Of a DNA stretch of 64,000 nt, positions 45,154 to 54,713 are shown piece by piece; within the stretch, counting starts at the first letter, position 1, and each line of letters opens with the position of its first letter. The notes under the pieces were generated by a model, which saw nothing but the letters and a program-made list of their open reading frames with translations, ran no database searches and was not told the DNA's origin. Origin of the DNA: RFSX01 sp964567435 (lineage in GTDB: Bacteria; Bacteroidota; Bacteroidia; Chitinophagales; Saprospiraceae); contig CAZMMQ010000015.1 in assembly GCA_964567435.1 (NCBI GenBank), forward strand, positions 1 through 64,000. The letters run 5' to 3'. A program made the translations under genes and the position numbers.

Positions 45154-45570
45154 CTAAGAGCAATGCGTATTCATTGCCTCCATCAGGTTGTCAGCAATCA
45201 TCTGTGCTGATCGACCTTCTATCATATGTCTTTCGATCATATGGACTAATTTGCCTTCTTTAAATAAAGCAATTGCGGGAGATGAAGGAGGATAAGGTAA
45301 TAGAAAGTCTCTTGCTTTTTCTACTGCTTCTTTATGCACACCTGCAAAAACAGTGACCGCATGAGTTGGTTTTGCGGCATTTTGGAGACTAAATTTCGCT
45401 GCTGGTCTGGCATTGCCTGCAGCACATCCACAAACTGAATTGACCACAAGAAGGACAGTTCCTTCGTTTTTACCTAAAATATTTTCGACTTCCTCAGATG
45501 TTGACAGGCCATTAAAACCAAAATCTGTAAGGTCTTTTGCCATCGGGGTGACTAGTTCGATTGGATACAT
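45154..45570 (-). CDS. BrxA/BrxB-family bacilliredoxin (DUF1094)
   Basis: A 138-residue thioredoxin-fold protein with the CxC-type active site VVNSVCGCAAGNARPA of the YphP/YqiW family and the C-terminal FKEGKLVHMIERHMIEGR segment. Family members reduce bacillithiol-protein mixed disulfides. Whether this organism makes bacillithiol cannot be judged from this window. It stands alone with a terminator of its own. Confidence 0.92.
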   Translation of the reverse strand: MYPIELVTPMAKDLTDFGFNGLSTSEEVENILGKNEGTVLLVVNSVCGCAAGNARPAAKFSLQNAAKPTHAVTVFAGVHKEAVEKARDFLLPYPPSSPAIALFKEGKLVHMIERHMIEGRSAQMIADNLMEAMNTHCS

Positions 45571-45688
45571 CTATTATAACTTTATTTTATATTTAATTTT
45601 GTGCTAAACTTGCATGATGCAAATATGTAACATATTTAAGCCCCAAACGGTGTATAAAAGTTCATTTTTTCTTGACAAATAACCAGCA

Positions 45689-46060
45689 ATGAAAAAAATC
45701 ATCTTTATAGGTTCATTTCTTATCCTGATAATCTGGATAGGTTGTACTAGAGCCACTTTCGTTCAGGAAGATTTGAATTGTCAGGAGACGATTAGATATG
45801 ATGTAGAATTGCAGCCCATATTGACCACTTATTGCGCCTATTCTGGTTGTCATGATGGTAGTGTCCAAGACGCTGTAGATTATACGACCTATACAGGTAT
45901 GTCGACTGATTTTGGATCTATGTTTGACAGAGTCGTCACTCAAATTGATAATCCATTTACTGGGATGCCAAGAGATGATGGAGATGGGCCTGATAATATG
46001 ACAGAAGAAGATTTTAGAATATTTAGTTGCTGGATAGAACAAGATTTCCCAGAAAATTAA
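45689..46060 (+). CDS. Lipoprotein with an atypical CX4CH heme-binding motif
   Basis: A 123-residue protein with a lipoprotein signal (WIGCT). The body resembles short Bacteroidota cytochrome-like domains: DVELQPILTTYCAYSGCHDG, then FTGMPRDDGD, supplying a likely axial methionine, and a closing DFRIFSCWIEQDFP. The cysteine spacing is CX4CH rather than CXXCH. It starts a three-gene operon with a DUF5777 barrel and a di-heme cytochrome, suggesting periplasmic electron transfer. Heme attachment is inferred. Confidence 0.75.
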   Translation: MKKIIFIGSFLILIIWIGCTRATFVQEDLNCQETIRYDVELQPILTTYCAYSGCHDGSVQDAVDYTTYTGMSTDFGSMFDRVVTQIDNPFTGMPRDDGDGPDNMTEEDFRIFSCWIEQDFPEN

Positions 46061-46067
46061 GTGATAG

Positions 46068-46970
46068 ATGGTTAAAATAATAGTAAGTACGATAGTTGTA
46101 TTAAGTTTTTTATCGGCCTCCAGATCAGTGAGTGCCCAGAATTTTCACCAGACTTTTAAAGACACGAGAGTAATCAATTCTCAATCTGTTGAGACTTTAA
46201 GAAAAGGAGTTCTGGATTTTAGGATAGGCCACCGTTTTGGAGATGTAAATGGTGGTTGGCAGACATTGTGGGGATTAGAAAATGCCGCTGACGTCATCTT
46301 TGAGTTCGATTATGGCATCACAGATAATTTGATGGTTGGTATTATGAGAGCCAAAGGTGCTGGTCCCTTGACACAAAATGTAACTGGATTGGCCAAGTAT
46401 CGTGTATTGAGACAAAGTGATACTAGTCCTTTTTCAATAGCTTTCTCAGGCTTAGCTACGATCTCGACCATGCCAAGAGGAGAGAATCCCGGTCGTATCA
46501 ATTTTTTCGCACAGTTTGCTCACAGGATAAGTTATAACGTTCAAGTTATTCTAGCATCAAAAATTAATGATCGATTGGCATTGCAGATTGCGCCACAGTG
46601 GACATACAGAAACATAGTACCGTCTAATGGAGATCCCAATGCCATTCAAGACTCTAATGATTTAGCAAGCGTAAGTGGGGCATTGAAATATCAGCTCAGT
46701 AAAACAATTGCAATAATTCTAGATGGAACTCTAGTTTTTTCTGAATTCAGAAGAGAAGAGCTAGATGCAAATGGCAACCGACAATTTAGTAGTCCATTTG
46801 GTATAGGGATAGAGTGGGAGACAGGCGGAGGTCATGTTTTCCAAGCTAATTTCACTAATGCAACGGGTATAGTTGAGACAGACTATATACCTTATACACA
46901 GAGTCAGTGGTCTGATAGAGAATTTAGATTCGGCTTCACTATTGCAAGACAATTCAATTTGAAAAGATGA
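46068..46970 (+). CDS. DUF5777 outer-membrane beta-barrel protein
   Basis: This 300-residue protein has a signal peptide (cleavage near SVSAQ) and a beta-barrel matching DUF5777: FHQTFKDTRVINSQSVETL, LDFRIGHRFGDVNGGW, and FEFDYGITDNLMVGIMRAKG. Such proteins are found beside cytochrome c and YceI genes in Bacteroidota. The flanking heme genes suggest it houses or positions redox proteins in the outer membrane. It starts eight bases after the lipoprotein gene and overlaps the cytochrome start by four bases. Confidence 0.88.
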   Translation: MVKIIVSTIVVLSFLSASRSVSAQNFHQTFKDTRVINSQSVETLRKGVLDFRIGHRFGDVNGGWQTLWGLENAADVIFEFDYGITDNLMVGIMRAKGAGPLTQNVTGLAKYRVLRQSDTSPFSIAFSGLATISTMPRGENPGRINFFAQFAHRISYNVQVILASKINDRLALQIAPQWTYRNIVPSNGDPNAIQDSNDLASVSGALKYQLSKTIAIILDGTLVFSEFRREELDANGNRQFSSPFGIGIEWETGGGHVFQANFTNATGIVETDYIPYTQSQWSDREFRFGFTIARQFNLKR

Positions 46971-47992
46971 TGTCTAAAAACAAAGGTATTCTCATATTAT
47001 CTCTGTTTGCTGTGGTTTTTAGTGCAGCTTATATTATTCCTGCCAATGAAACCAGCGAAGATCTTAAGGTGGCGAAAGTATTGTCAATCCTAGGTGATGA
47101 AATCAAGACTCCTTTACCTAATACCAAGTCATATGAAATCTCAGCAGTTAAGGGAGAAGCGATCATTAAGGAGGGTATCACAACTAAACCGGGCGGAGGA
47201 GATACTAAAAAACAGAGTAAGCACTTTGTATGCACATCATGCCATAATTTGGAGAAAGAAGATCCTGATCTTACAAGTAATGATCCTCAGGCCAGATTGG
47301 AATATACCAGCAGCAATGGATTGCCTTTTCTGCAAGGGACAACCTTGTATGGAGCTGTGAATAGAGAAAGCTTCTACAATGATGATTATTATAAAAAGTA
47401 TGGCGACCTCGTACTGCCAGCAAGAAATGATATACGAGAAGCGATCCAACTATGTGCCGTAGAATGTGCTCAAGGTCGTGAGCTGAAGGATTGGGAGCTG
47501 GAATCAGTTCTTGCTTATCTGTGGACAATTGATTTGAAGTTATCAGATTTGAATCTTAATCAGGATGAACTTGACATGATTTATGCAGCTATAGATGGTG
47601 ACGGTGATAGTGATGCTGCAGCTCAATTGATTAAATCAAAGTATAGTAAATCCTCTCCGGCTACTTTTGGTACAGCCCATGACTCTATGATTAGTAAAGG
47701 AGAGTATAAAGGCAATCCTGATAATGGTAAACTTATCTATGATAATTCCTGCCTCTTCTGCCATGAGGATAGAAAATATTCATTCTTTCACTTAGATGAT
47801 AGCCGTATAACTTTCAAGCACTTGAGTAAAAAAGCCAACGGTTATGGAAGACATTCCTTGTATCAAGTGACCAGATATGGCGTGTACTCTAGGTCTGGAA
47901 AGCGGTCATATATGCCACAGTATCCTATAGAGAAAATGAGTGAGCAACAGCTTGCTGATTTGCGTGCATACATTGATCGGCAAGCGGAGTAA
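46967..47992 (+). CDS. Periplasmic di-heme cytochrome c
   Basis: This 341-residue protein has an N-terminal signal/anchor and two CXXCH heme sites, CTSCH at about residue 87 and CLFCH at about 262, each followed by a cytochrome c-like fold. A CX3C pair (CAVEC) lies between. The N-terminal segment (LPFLQGTTLYGAVNRESFY) resembles SoxA/c-type domains of thiosulfate and other periplasmic oxidases. The start overlaps the DUF5777 stop (ATGA). The electron donor is unknown. Confidence 0.85.
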   Translation: MMSKNKGILILSLFAVVFSAAYIIPANETSEDLKVAKVLSILGDEIKTPLPNTKSYEISAVKGEAIIKEGITTKPGGGDTKKQSKHFVCTSCHNLEKEDPDLTSNDPQARLEYTSSNGLPFLQGTTLYGAVNRESFYNDDYYKKYGDLVLPARNDIREAIQLCAVECAQGRELKDWELESVLAYLWTIDLKLSDLNLNQDELDMIYAAIDGDGDSDAAAQLIKSKYSKSSPATFGTAHDSMISKGEYKGNPDNGKLIYDNSCLFCHEDRKYSFFHLDDSRITFKHLSKKANGYGRHSLYQVTRYGVYSRSGKRSYMPQYPIEKMSEQQLADLRAYIDRQAE

Positions 47993-48035
47993 AGCGATAT
48001 CCTTACTTTTAGGGTTTTATCAGTAGTCTGATTGC

Positions 48036-49541
48036 TTGCTTAATAACGTCATACAAAGATTCGACAATGCCTCAAGAGAGCAGCCTTTCGTGGCTATATT
48101 GGTATATTCATTCCTGAGTTTTCTCCGTCCTGCCATATATATATTCCTATTGCCTTTATACCTCTCCGTTTTTTCAAATGCAGAATATGGTTTATATGAT
48201 TTGATGGTGACTACAGGTGTCATTATGGCTATAGTAGTGACATTCAGGCTTAATGCGGCTATGGTCACCTTATACTACGATTACCATGGAGATGCCTCAC
48301 AACAGAAGAGATACCTTCAATCTCTCTTTAGTTTTAGTCTTGGAATGGCTGTACTTAATGGGACGATTTTAACTCTCTTTGGCGATAGTATATTTCAATT
48401 TGTTTTCAAATCTGATGCCATTCGATTCTTTCCCTATGGCCTAACCATCCTAGCTTATGCACTCCTTTCAGAAGTTAATGAGTGTTATTATAGCTATCTG
48501 AAAAATGAAAAGAACCTACGAGGCTATCTGACCATAATTTTATGCCAGGTCTTATCCATGATACTATTTCAGTTTCTGTTGATCATCGTTTTTGATAAAG
48601 GAGTACAAGGTGCATTGCTTGGAATGTTGCTCGCCAATGTAGTCACAATGGGCGCTATATTACTTATGGAAAAAGATTTACTTACTCTAAGACCTGATAG
48701 ATCAATGATTAAGGGTTCGTTGAAGTTTAGCATGGCTCTAATTCCATACCTTCTTATATCATGGGCAATTGCCAGAGGTGGGAAGATTGTACTTGAACGC
48801 TTTGATAGCTTATCTCAGGTTGGTGTATTTGCTTTACTCATCACATTGACAAATATAATTGTATTAGCGGCAGGCGCTGTTGTGAGCGGTGTCAGGCCCT
48901 TTCTTTTTGAATTATTTGCAGATAATAGAACTTCTAACTCTACCTATGATGACAACTACAAAGCCCGAGTTGATTATTTGACTAAGTTGGTAATTATATT
49001 ACCCTTACTAGCAGTTCCTGTAATCGTATTAGTCGGTAGTAATATCTCAATATTGACCTCGAAGGATTCTTATTTGGTTATTGGTGAGTACGTCACCTTT
49101 GCTTGTTTGACAATATTCTTATTAGTCTATGCCAAACTCTTTTATCAACAAATGATTTTCGCTAAACGATCTGATATTGTAACAAGGATTTCTTTTGCGG
49201 TATTACTCGTGCTATTAATAGGATTCTATTTTTGGGTACCTGATTATAAGATATGGGGAGTATTGTCATCAATGGCAATTGCAAATTTCTTTATGGCGGT
49301 TCTATTTTATTGTTATGGTAAAATAAGCCAACCCATTAGTTATAACCTCAGGTTGGTTTTTGTGTTACCTATTGTGTTTTTTTCTCTTCTCTTTGCAATT
49401 GAATGGTTGATAGTTTATTATCTGGACCTGAGTAGAGCCCTCTTTGGTATAATCCAATTTATAGTACTTGTCCTTATAGTCCTCTTCACTAATCGGCATA
49501 TTATAGGTCAATACAATACGCTGTTTATACAACAGTCTTAG
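48036..49541 (+). CDS. Polysaccharide/oligosaccharide flippase-like membrane protein
   Basis: A 501-residue protein with about 12-14 hydrophobic segments and the opening FVAILVYSFLSFLRPAIYI, as in the MOP superfamily (Wzx/PST, MATE-related) that flips lipid-linked sugars. No glycosyltransferase cluster surrounds it. The frame opens with TTG at 48036 and no early ATG exists, so the start is uncertain. It is convergent with the T9SS protein gene, six bases apart. Confidence 0.82.
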   Translation: MLNNVIQRFDNASREQPFVAILVYSFLSFLRPAIYIFLLPLYLSVFSNAEYGLYDLMVTTGVIMAIVVTFRLNAAMVTLYYDYHGDASQQKRYLQSLFSFSLGMAVLNGTILTLFGDSIFQFVFKSDAIRFFPYGLTILAYALLSEVNECYYSYLKNEKNLRGYLTIILCQVLSMILFQFLLIIVFDKGVQGALLGMLLANVVTMGAILLMEKDLLTLRPDRSMIKGSLKFSMALIPYLLISWAIARGGKIVLERFDSLSQVGVFALLITLTNIIVLAAGAVVSGVRPFLFELFADNRTSNSTYDDNYKARVDYLTKLVIILPLLAVPVIVLVGSNISILTSKDSYLVIGEYVTFACLTIFLLVYAKLFYQQMIFAKRSDIVTRISFAVLLVLLIGFYFWVPDYKIWGVLSSMAIANFFMAVLFYCYGKISQPISYNLRLVFVLPIVFFSLLFAIEWLIVYYLDLSRALFGIIQFIVLVLIVLFTNRHIIGQYNTLFIQQS

Positions 49542-49547
49542 AACAAA

Positions 49548-50699
49548 CTATCTTTCTATGATCAGTGTACCTCTCAATTCTCGATCATCAGTATGTGCAA
49601 CAATAATGTAATGACCATTATTTATTTGTGTGACATCCAACATCGATCCATTAGCCAAATTAGCCCATTGCCCAACTTTCTGCCCTACTGAATTATATAT
49701 CTCCACATCGACTTCCTGATTGTAATTATTGACTTTTATAGTAACCACATCTGAGGTTGGATTAGGAAAGACATCTATAGATAATGGATCAAAGAGACTG
49801 ACGTCATCTGTGCTAGAAATATCCAATTCTAACCCTGTCCTAGCGGTCAATATCTGCATATTATTTCCCAATGAATCTGCAAATATGTTCTCGGTAAATT
49901 CAATGACTGAAAGTTTACTGTCAGCTTCTAAAAATCGGTATGTAGTGGAACTCTGACCACCGCCGCCTGCACCAGCCATCGCTATTAAGTCAGTGACATC
50001 AAACCACAATAAAAATCCTGCCAGATCAATACCTACTTCCAATATAATATCCGTAAAATTTTCCTCTCGCACTTGAAGCACTTCTCTGGATTGGTCCATT
50101 ACATTAACCGTACCCCATCCAACAACTTCTTCTTCTCTACTGAGAGAGGTGGTCACTCTAATACTGTCAATTGCCCCAGGTAACCCCATCAGGTCAATGC
50201 TATCAAGAAATGGAATAAGGCCTGCATCAAAAGTGAATATCACATCTGCATCGTCAGAATTTATAGTGCCAAATGATAAAGGTGTCTCTCTGATTGTATA
50301 ATCACTGGATAATTGAAGCGACGCATCGATTTCAAATCCTCCAAAACCTTCTGTATTTATCCCATTTATGGTAATTCTGTTAGCCTCTCTTCGAGCAGCA
50401 GCAGTAAATAGACCTAAAGTGACTATCATATCTGAGTCTGGGAATGAATCGGCAAGAGTTGTGGTATTGATGTCTTGATAGGTCTCTAACATTTGACCTC
50501 CTAGATCAAATTCGTTAAATGTCCAGATCCTATTTTCCCCTGTCTCCTTAAAGGTTGTCAAGGAATCCTGTGATAATATCAGATTCGTATATTCTAGCTC
50601 ATCTCCTATGTCTGGAAGTGTGTTAGATTCTATAGTAATCTGAGCTGAGGTAATTATTGCATAGACAAAAAAACTGAATCCTAGTATAAGTCGTCTCAT
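49548..50699 (-). CDS. Secreted protein with type IX secretion C-terminal sorting domain
   Basis: This 383-residue protein has a signal peptide (MRRLILGFSFFVYAIITSAQ) and ends in a type A sorting domain (about 300-383: DVFPNPTSDVVTIKV, IYNSVGQKVGQW, INNGHYIIVAHTDD). It should be exported by the type IX system and anchored or released at the surface. The middle is a beta-rich region of unknown function. The ATG at 50699 was chosen because the one at 50747 precedes a non-signal leader. Confidence 0.9.
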   Translation of the reverse strand: MRRLILGFSFFVYAIITSAQITIESNTLPDIGDELEYTNLILSQDSLTTFKETGENRIWTFNEFDLGGQMLETYQDINTTTLADSFPDSDMIVTLGLFTAAARREANRITINGINTEGFGGFEIDASLQLSSDYTIRETPLSFGTINSDDADVIFTFDAGLIPFLDSIDLMGLPGAIDSIRVTTSLSREEEVVGWGTVNVMDQSREVLQVREENFTDIILEVGIDLAGFLLWFDVTDLIAMAGAGGGGQSSTTYRFLEADSKLSVIEFTENIFADSLGNNMQILTARTGLELDISSTDDVSLFDPLSIDVFPNPTSDVVTIKVNNYNQEVDVEIYNSVGQKVGQWANLANGSMLDVTQINNGHYIIVAHTDDRELRGTLIIER

Positions 50700-50816
50700 T
50701 GTTATAAAATTTGTAAGAAATATAGCCAAGAACGGAATCGAATACAATTTACTAAAGCTTTTCTAATTTGGACACAACAATACCCATCTGAAATATCATT
50801 AACATTGTAGAGGACA

Positions 50817-51656
50817 ATGAATGACCCAATAATACATAAGGAGATAATTAGATTTACTCAAGAGACCACTCAAGAGACTCAAGATCAAGTGGCAGTAGAA
50901 GAACCCTTGCAGATTCTCCTAAGTGCTACTCGGCACTCACCGCCTGTCAATCGTAAAAACATTGCGATCACGATGAGAACACCTGGCGACGATAAGGCTT
51001 TAGCATTAGGATTTCTCTACTCAGAGGGAATTATTAGTATCAATAACAAAATCAATGTTAAGCAAGAAGGAGATAATCAGGTTTTGGTTGAGGTGATTGG
51101 AAAATTAGAAGGAGATATCGGTCACCTGGATAGGCATTTCTATGCCACCAGTAGTTGTGGTGTGTGTGGTAAGGCGAGTCTTGAGGCAGTGAGGGCTATC
51201 TGTATTCCTGAGTGGCCAGCTAAGGCACTTAAGATATCTAAGTCCGTCATTCTATCTTTACCACTTAAGATGGCGACTATGCAGTCTACTTTTAATACTA
51301 CGGGAGGGTTACATGCGGTAGCACTCTTTGACAATGATGGTCAGCTGATGGATACTAAGGAAGATATCGGTAGACATAATGCCTTGGATAAATTGATCGG
51401 GTCATACTTGTTAGATACTAATATGGAACCAGATCGATTGCCTCTGAAAAGTAATATCTTATTGCTGAGTGGAAGAGCTAGCTTTGAATTAATACAAAAG
51501 GCGGTAATGGCAGGCATCAAGGTAGTATTGGCAATAGGAGCCCCCTCATCACTGGCTATATCATTGGCAGAAGACCATGATGTGACCTTAGTAGGGTTTC
51601 TTAAGGAAAATAGATTTAATGTCTACACTGGTGGTGAACGTATAAGTCTATCTTAA
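50817..51656 (+). CDS. fdhD: Formate dehydrogenase accessory sulfurtransferase FdhD
   Basis: A 279-residue FdhD with the sulfur-transfer CXXC motif in ATSSCGVCGKAS at about residue 115, the TGGLHAVALFD and EDIGRHNALDKLIG signatures, and LLSGRASFELIQKA near the end. It carries sulfur from a cysteine desulfurase to the Mo-bis-MGD cofactor of formate dehydrogenase-type enzymes. The molybdoenzyme gene begins 19 bases downstream. Confidence 0.95.
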   Translation: MNDPIIHKEIIRFTQETTQETQDQVAVEEPLQILLSATRHSPPVNRKNIAITMRTPGDDKALALGFLYSEGIISINNKINVKQEGDNQVLVEVIGKLEGDIGHLDRHFYATSSCGVCGKASLEAVRAICIPEWPAKALKISKSVILSLPLKMATMQSTFNTTGGLHAVALFDNDGQLMDTKEDIGRHNALDKLIGSYLLDTNMEPDRLPLKSNILLLSGRASFELIQKAVMAGIKVVLAIGAPSSLAISLAEDHDVTLVGFLKENRFNVYTGGERISLS

Positions 51657-51675
51657 TTATTTGTACAAATTAATT

Positions 51676-53970
51676 ATGACAAAAAAATCTAAAGCAGAGA
51701 CGTCGGAAATATTTACCGGAATTAAACTAAAAAAACCTAAGGATGTCGCAGCGGGATTGCCAGCAGTGGTATCTTCAATCAAACATATATTTTCAGATAC
51801 CTCTATATCCAAAGGAATCAAAGTGCTTAATCAGCTCAATCAAAAAGATGGAATTGATTGTCCTGGGTGTGCTTGGCCAGATCCTGATGACGAGCGAAGT
51901 GGACTTGGAGAGTATTGTGAAAATGGTGCAAAAGCCATAGCGGAGGAAGTAGCAAAGAAGTCTATAGGAGCCAAGTTTTTTGGTCAACATACAGTCGAGG
52001 AATTAGCGGCATTATCTGATTACGAATTAGGTAAGCAAGGTCGATTGACACAACCAATGTATCTCCCTGTAGGTGGTAGTAAATATCAACCGATCACTTG
52101 GGATACTGCATTTGCATTGATAGCAGAAAATTTGAATCAACTCAAATCGCCTGATGAAGCTATTTTTTATACCTCAGGAAGGACGAGTAATGAAGCGGCA
52201 TTTCTTTACCAATTATTTGTCAGAGAATTCGGTACTAATAATCTACCAGATTGCTCTAACATGTGTCATGAAAGTAGTGGTGTCGCACTTGGAGAAACCC
52301 TAGGTATTGGTAAAGGTTCGGTGAAATTAGAGGATTTTTATTCTTCAGAAGTCATCATGATTATTGGACAAAATCCTGGCACCAATCATCCAAGGATGTT
52401 ATCTGCACTCGAAAAAGCCAAAGCCAATGGCGCGACAATAATATCTGTGAATCCACTTAAGGAAGCTGGATTAATGGGGTTTAAGCACCCGCAGAAAATT
52501 AAAGGCATTATTGGGAAGGGTAGTCAATTGACAGATCATTATTTGCAAGTCAGAGTCAATGCAGATTTGGCCCTTCTCCAAGCACTTAATGCTTTACTTC
52601 TTAAGATGCATAGAGATAGGGGAGAGGTATTAGATGAGTCATTTATATCCGAGAAAACTCTTGGCTATGAAGCGTATGCAAGCCATCTATCTAATCTGGA
52701 TATAGCATCGCTTATATCGCATACAGGTATCTCCACAGAGCAAGTAGAATTGGTTGCAGATTTAATGTCACGCAAGTCCAAGATCATCGTTTGTTGGGCG
52801 ATGGGATTGACACAGCATAAGAATGCTGTAGCGACGATTAAGGAAGTAGTTAATCTTCTCTTGTTAAAAGGGAGTATTGGCAAGCCCGGAGGAGGTACAT
52901 GCCCAGTAAGAGGACATAGTAATGTACAAGGCGACAGAACCATGGGCATCCATGAGAGACCCCCTAAGCGATTATTGACTGCTATAGAGAAGGTTTTTGG
53001 CTTTAAGCCTCCTCAGGAGCATGGCTACGATGTGGTCAATGCTATCCGAGCCATGCATGATGGCAAGGCCAAAGTGTTTTTTGGAATGGGTGGTAACTTC
53101 ATATCCGCGACTCCAGATACACTATATACGGCAGATGCCTTGATGCAATGCAATCTCACAGTACATGTTTCTACAAAACTCAATCGGTCGCATTTGGTGC
53201 ATGGCAAAGAAGCATTGATTCTTCCTTGTTTAGGCAGGACAGATAAAGATGTTATTGGAGATAAACTTCAAATCGTCAGTGTAGAGAATTCTATGGGAGT
53301 GGTGCATAGTTCCAAAGGTAGTCTAACACCTATTTCTGATTTATTGCTTAGTGAGCCAGAAATCGTTTGTCGATTGGCAAAAGCTACGCTTCAGAATACT
53401 GTTGTCAATTGGGATAGTTATTCTAAGTCTTATGATGAGATAAGAGTAGATATAGAGAAAACAATTCCTGGGTTTGACGATTATAACAAGCGTGTAAGAA
53501 TACCTGAAGGCTTCTATCTCCCAAATGTTGCCAGATCAAGGTCATTTCATCCTTCCTCAGGTAAAGCCAATTTCACTGTATCTCAATACGATCATCTATC
53601 AATCGAGGAGGATGAATATCTGATGACGACTATTAGGAGCCATGACCAATTCAATACAACTATCTATGGATTAGATGATAGATACAGAGGTATTCATAAT
53701 GAAAGAAGAGTTGTATTAATGAATAACCAAGATATGCAACTTGCGGGCTTGTCTAAGCAGGATGTGGTCGACTTATACAATTTTGATGATGGTGTAGAAC
53801 GCCGAGCACCTCGCTTTATTGTCGTCCCATATGATATCCCTAGAAGCTGTGTCGCGACCTATTTTCCAGAAGCTAATGTCTTAGTGCCAATCAATAGCAC
53901 TGCTGACAAAAGCAATACACCTAACTCTAAATCAGTTGTTATCAAGATTAGAAAAACGTCAACTACTTAA
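51676..53970 (+). CDS. FdhF/YdeP-family molybdopterin oxidoreductase
   Basis: A 764-residue (from ATG 51676) bis-MGD oxidoreductase. The N-terminal CPGCAWPDPD has only a cysteine pair in place of the usual 4Fe-4S motif. The molybdenum loop LPDCSNMCHESSGVALGET has cysteine where FdhF has selenocysteine. MGD sites include MIIGQNPGTNHPRML, and a Molydop_binding domain is at the end. It matches the YdeP branch of formate dehydrogenase-like proteins, whose substrate is unclear. FdhD lies directly upstream; no electron-transfer subunit is near. Confidence 0.9.
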   Translation: MTKKSKAETSEIFTGIKLKKPKDVAAGLPAVVSSIKHIFSDTSISKGIKVLNQLNQKDGIDCPGCAWPDPDDERSGLGEYCENGAKAIAEEVAKKSIGAKFFGQHTVEELAALSDYELGKQGRLTQPMYLPVGGSKYQPITWDTAFALIAENLNQLKSPDEAIFYTSGRTSNEAAFLYQLFVREFGTNNLPDCSNMCHESSGVALGETLGIGKGSVKLEDFYSSEVIMIIGQNPGTNHPRMLSALEKAKANGATIISVNPLKEAGLMGFKHPQKIKGIIGKGSQLTDHYLQVRVNADLALLQALNALLLKMHRDRGEVLDESFISEKTLGYEAYASHLSNLDIASLISHTGISTEQVELVADLMSRKSKIIVCWAMGLTQHKNAVATIKEVVNLLLLKGSIGKPGGGTCPVRGHSNVQGDRTMGIHERPPKRLLTAIEKVFGFKPPQEHGYDVVNAIRAMHDGKAKVFFGMGGNFISATPDTLYTADALMQCNLTVHVSTKLNRSHLVHGKEALILPCLGRTDKDVIGDKLQIVSVENSMGVVHSSKGSLTPISDLLLSEPEIVCRLAKATLQNTVVNWDSYSKSYDEIRVDIEKTIPGFDDYNKRVRIPEGFYLPNVARSRSFHPSSGKANFTVSQYDHLSIEEDEYLMTTIRSHDQFNTTIYGLDDRYRGIHNERRVVLMNNQDMQLAGLSKQDVVDLYNFDDGVERRAPRFIVVPYDIPRSCVATYFPEANVLVPINSTADKSNTPNSKSVVIKIRKTSTT

Positions 53971-54063
53971 GGGATGGTCTTTTTTTGACAGCTAATTTGC
54001 AATTGATGATTGGTAATCATCATTGGTATGAAATTCGGATTAGCCAATACATACTTTATACCC

Positions 54064-54534
54064 ATGTTGCGAATTTTACTTTTACTTCTTGTGTTATCAC
54101 TTATCAGTTGTGAGGAAACACAGAATTTGCCAGAAGAGCAGAATGTTACATTTAGAGAATTGGCTGAAAATCCAGTCTTAGGATCTTGGCTTTCCGTATT
54201 CCGAGAGTTAGAAGGATGTATAGACCCCACAATGGATATAGCACAGATTTATGATCAAAATGTTTGTGAAGATAGAATTGTCACAGATTGCAGATATCAA
54301 GAGATTGAATTCAGAGAAGATGTTGTGAGACTGCGTAATGTAGATTTGCTTGAAGGTCGACTATTAGATGAGTATGATGAAATAGATTATATGATTAACG
54401 AAAAGGTCATTAGATTATGCTTTGGAAGGCAATGTGATGAGTATGAGTATACGATGCACAACAACAGACTTAAATTAGAGATTAATCGAGATAAATACGG
54501 CTGCAAAGATACTTGGCTATTGTTGCGCCGCTAA
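54064..54534 (+). CDS. Hypothetical lipoprotein
   Basis: The ATG at 54064 gives 156 residues with a lipoprotein signal (LLLLLVLSLISCE). An in-frame ATG at 54010 would add a non-signal leader. The mature part is acidic, with cysteines in EGCIDP, NVCEDR, TDCRYQ, RLCFG, RQCDEYE and YGCKDTW, probably disulfide-bonded, and a beta-rich pattern. No family was recognised. It follows the molybdoenzyme gene by 93 bases and has a hairpin terminator after it. Confidence 0.7.
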   Translation: MLRILLLLLVLSLISCEETQNLPEEQNVTFRELAENPVLGSWLSVFRELEGCIDPTMDIAQIYDQNVCEDRIVTDCRYQEIEFREDVVRLRNVDLLEGRLLDEYDEIDYMINEKVIRLCFGRQCDEYEYTMHNNRLKLEINRDKYGCKDTWLLLRR

Positions 54535-54562
54535 TTGAAATCAGATCCTATTATAACTTTGT

Positions 54563-54595
54563 AAAAGCACTGCTCTGTATCAGAGTGGTGCTTTT
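54563..54595 (+). terminator. Terminator of the lipoprotein gene
   Basis: AAAAGCACTGCTCTG pairs with CAGAGTGGTGCTTTT around TAT with one internal mismatch, followed by a T-rich stretch. It lies 28 bases after the stop at 54534. Confidence 0.7.
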
Positions 54596-54713
54596 CTGCT
54601 ATTTGTATACTCAAGTTAGGCTCGCTAAACGTTATTCTATTAGAATTAACAGTCAAGACTGAACACTTTTATCCTGTGGTCTATTGTTATTGTATAAGTA
54701 TACATTTGATGTT

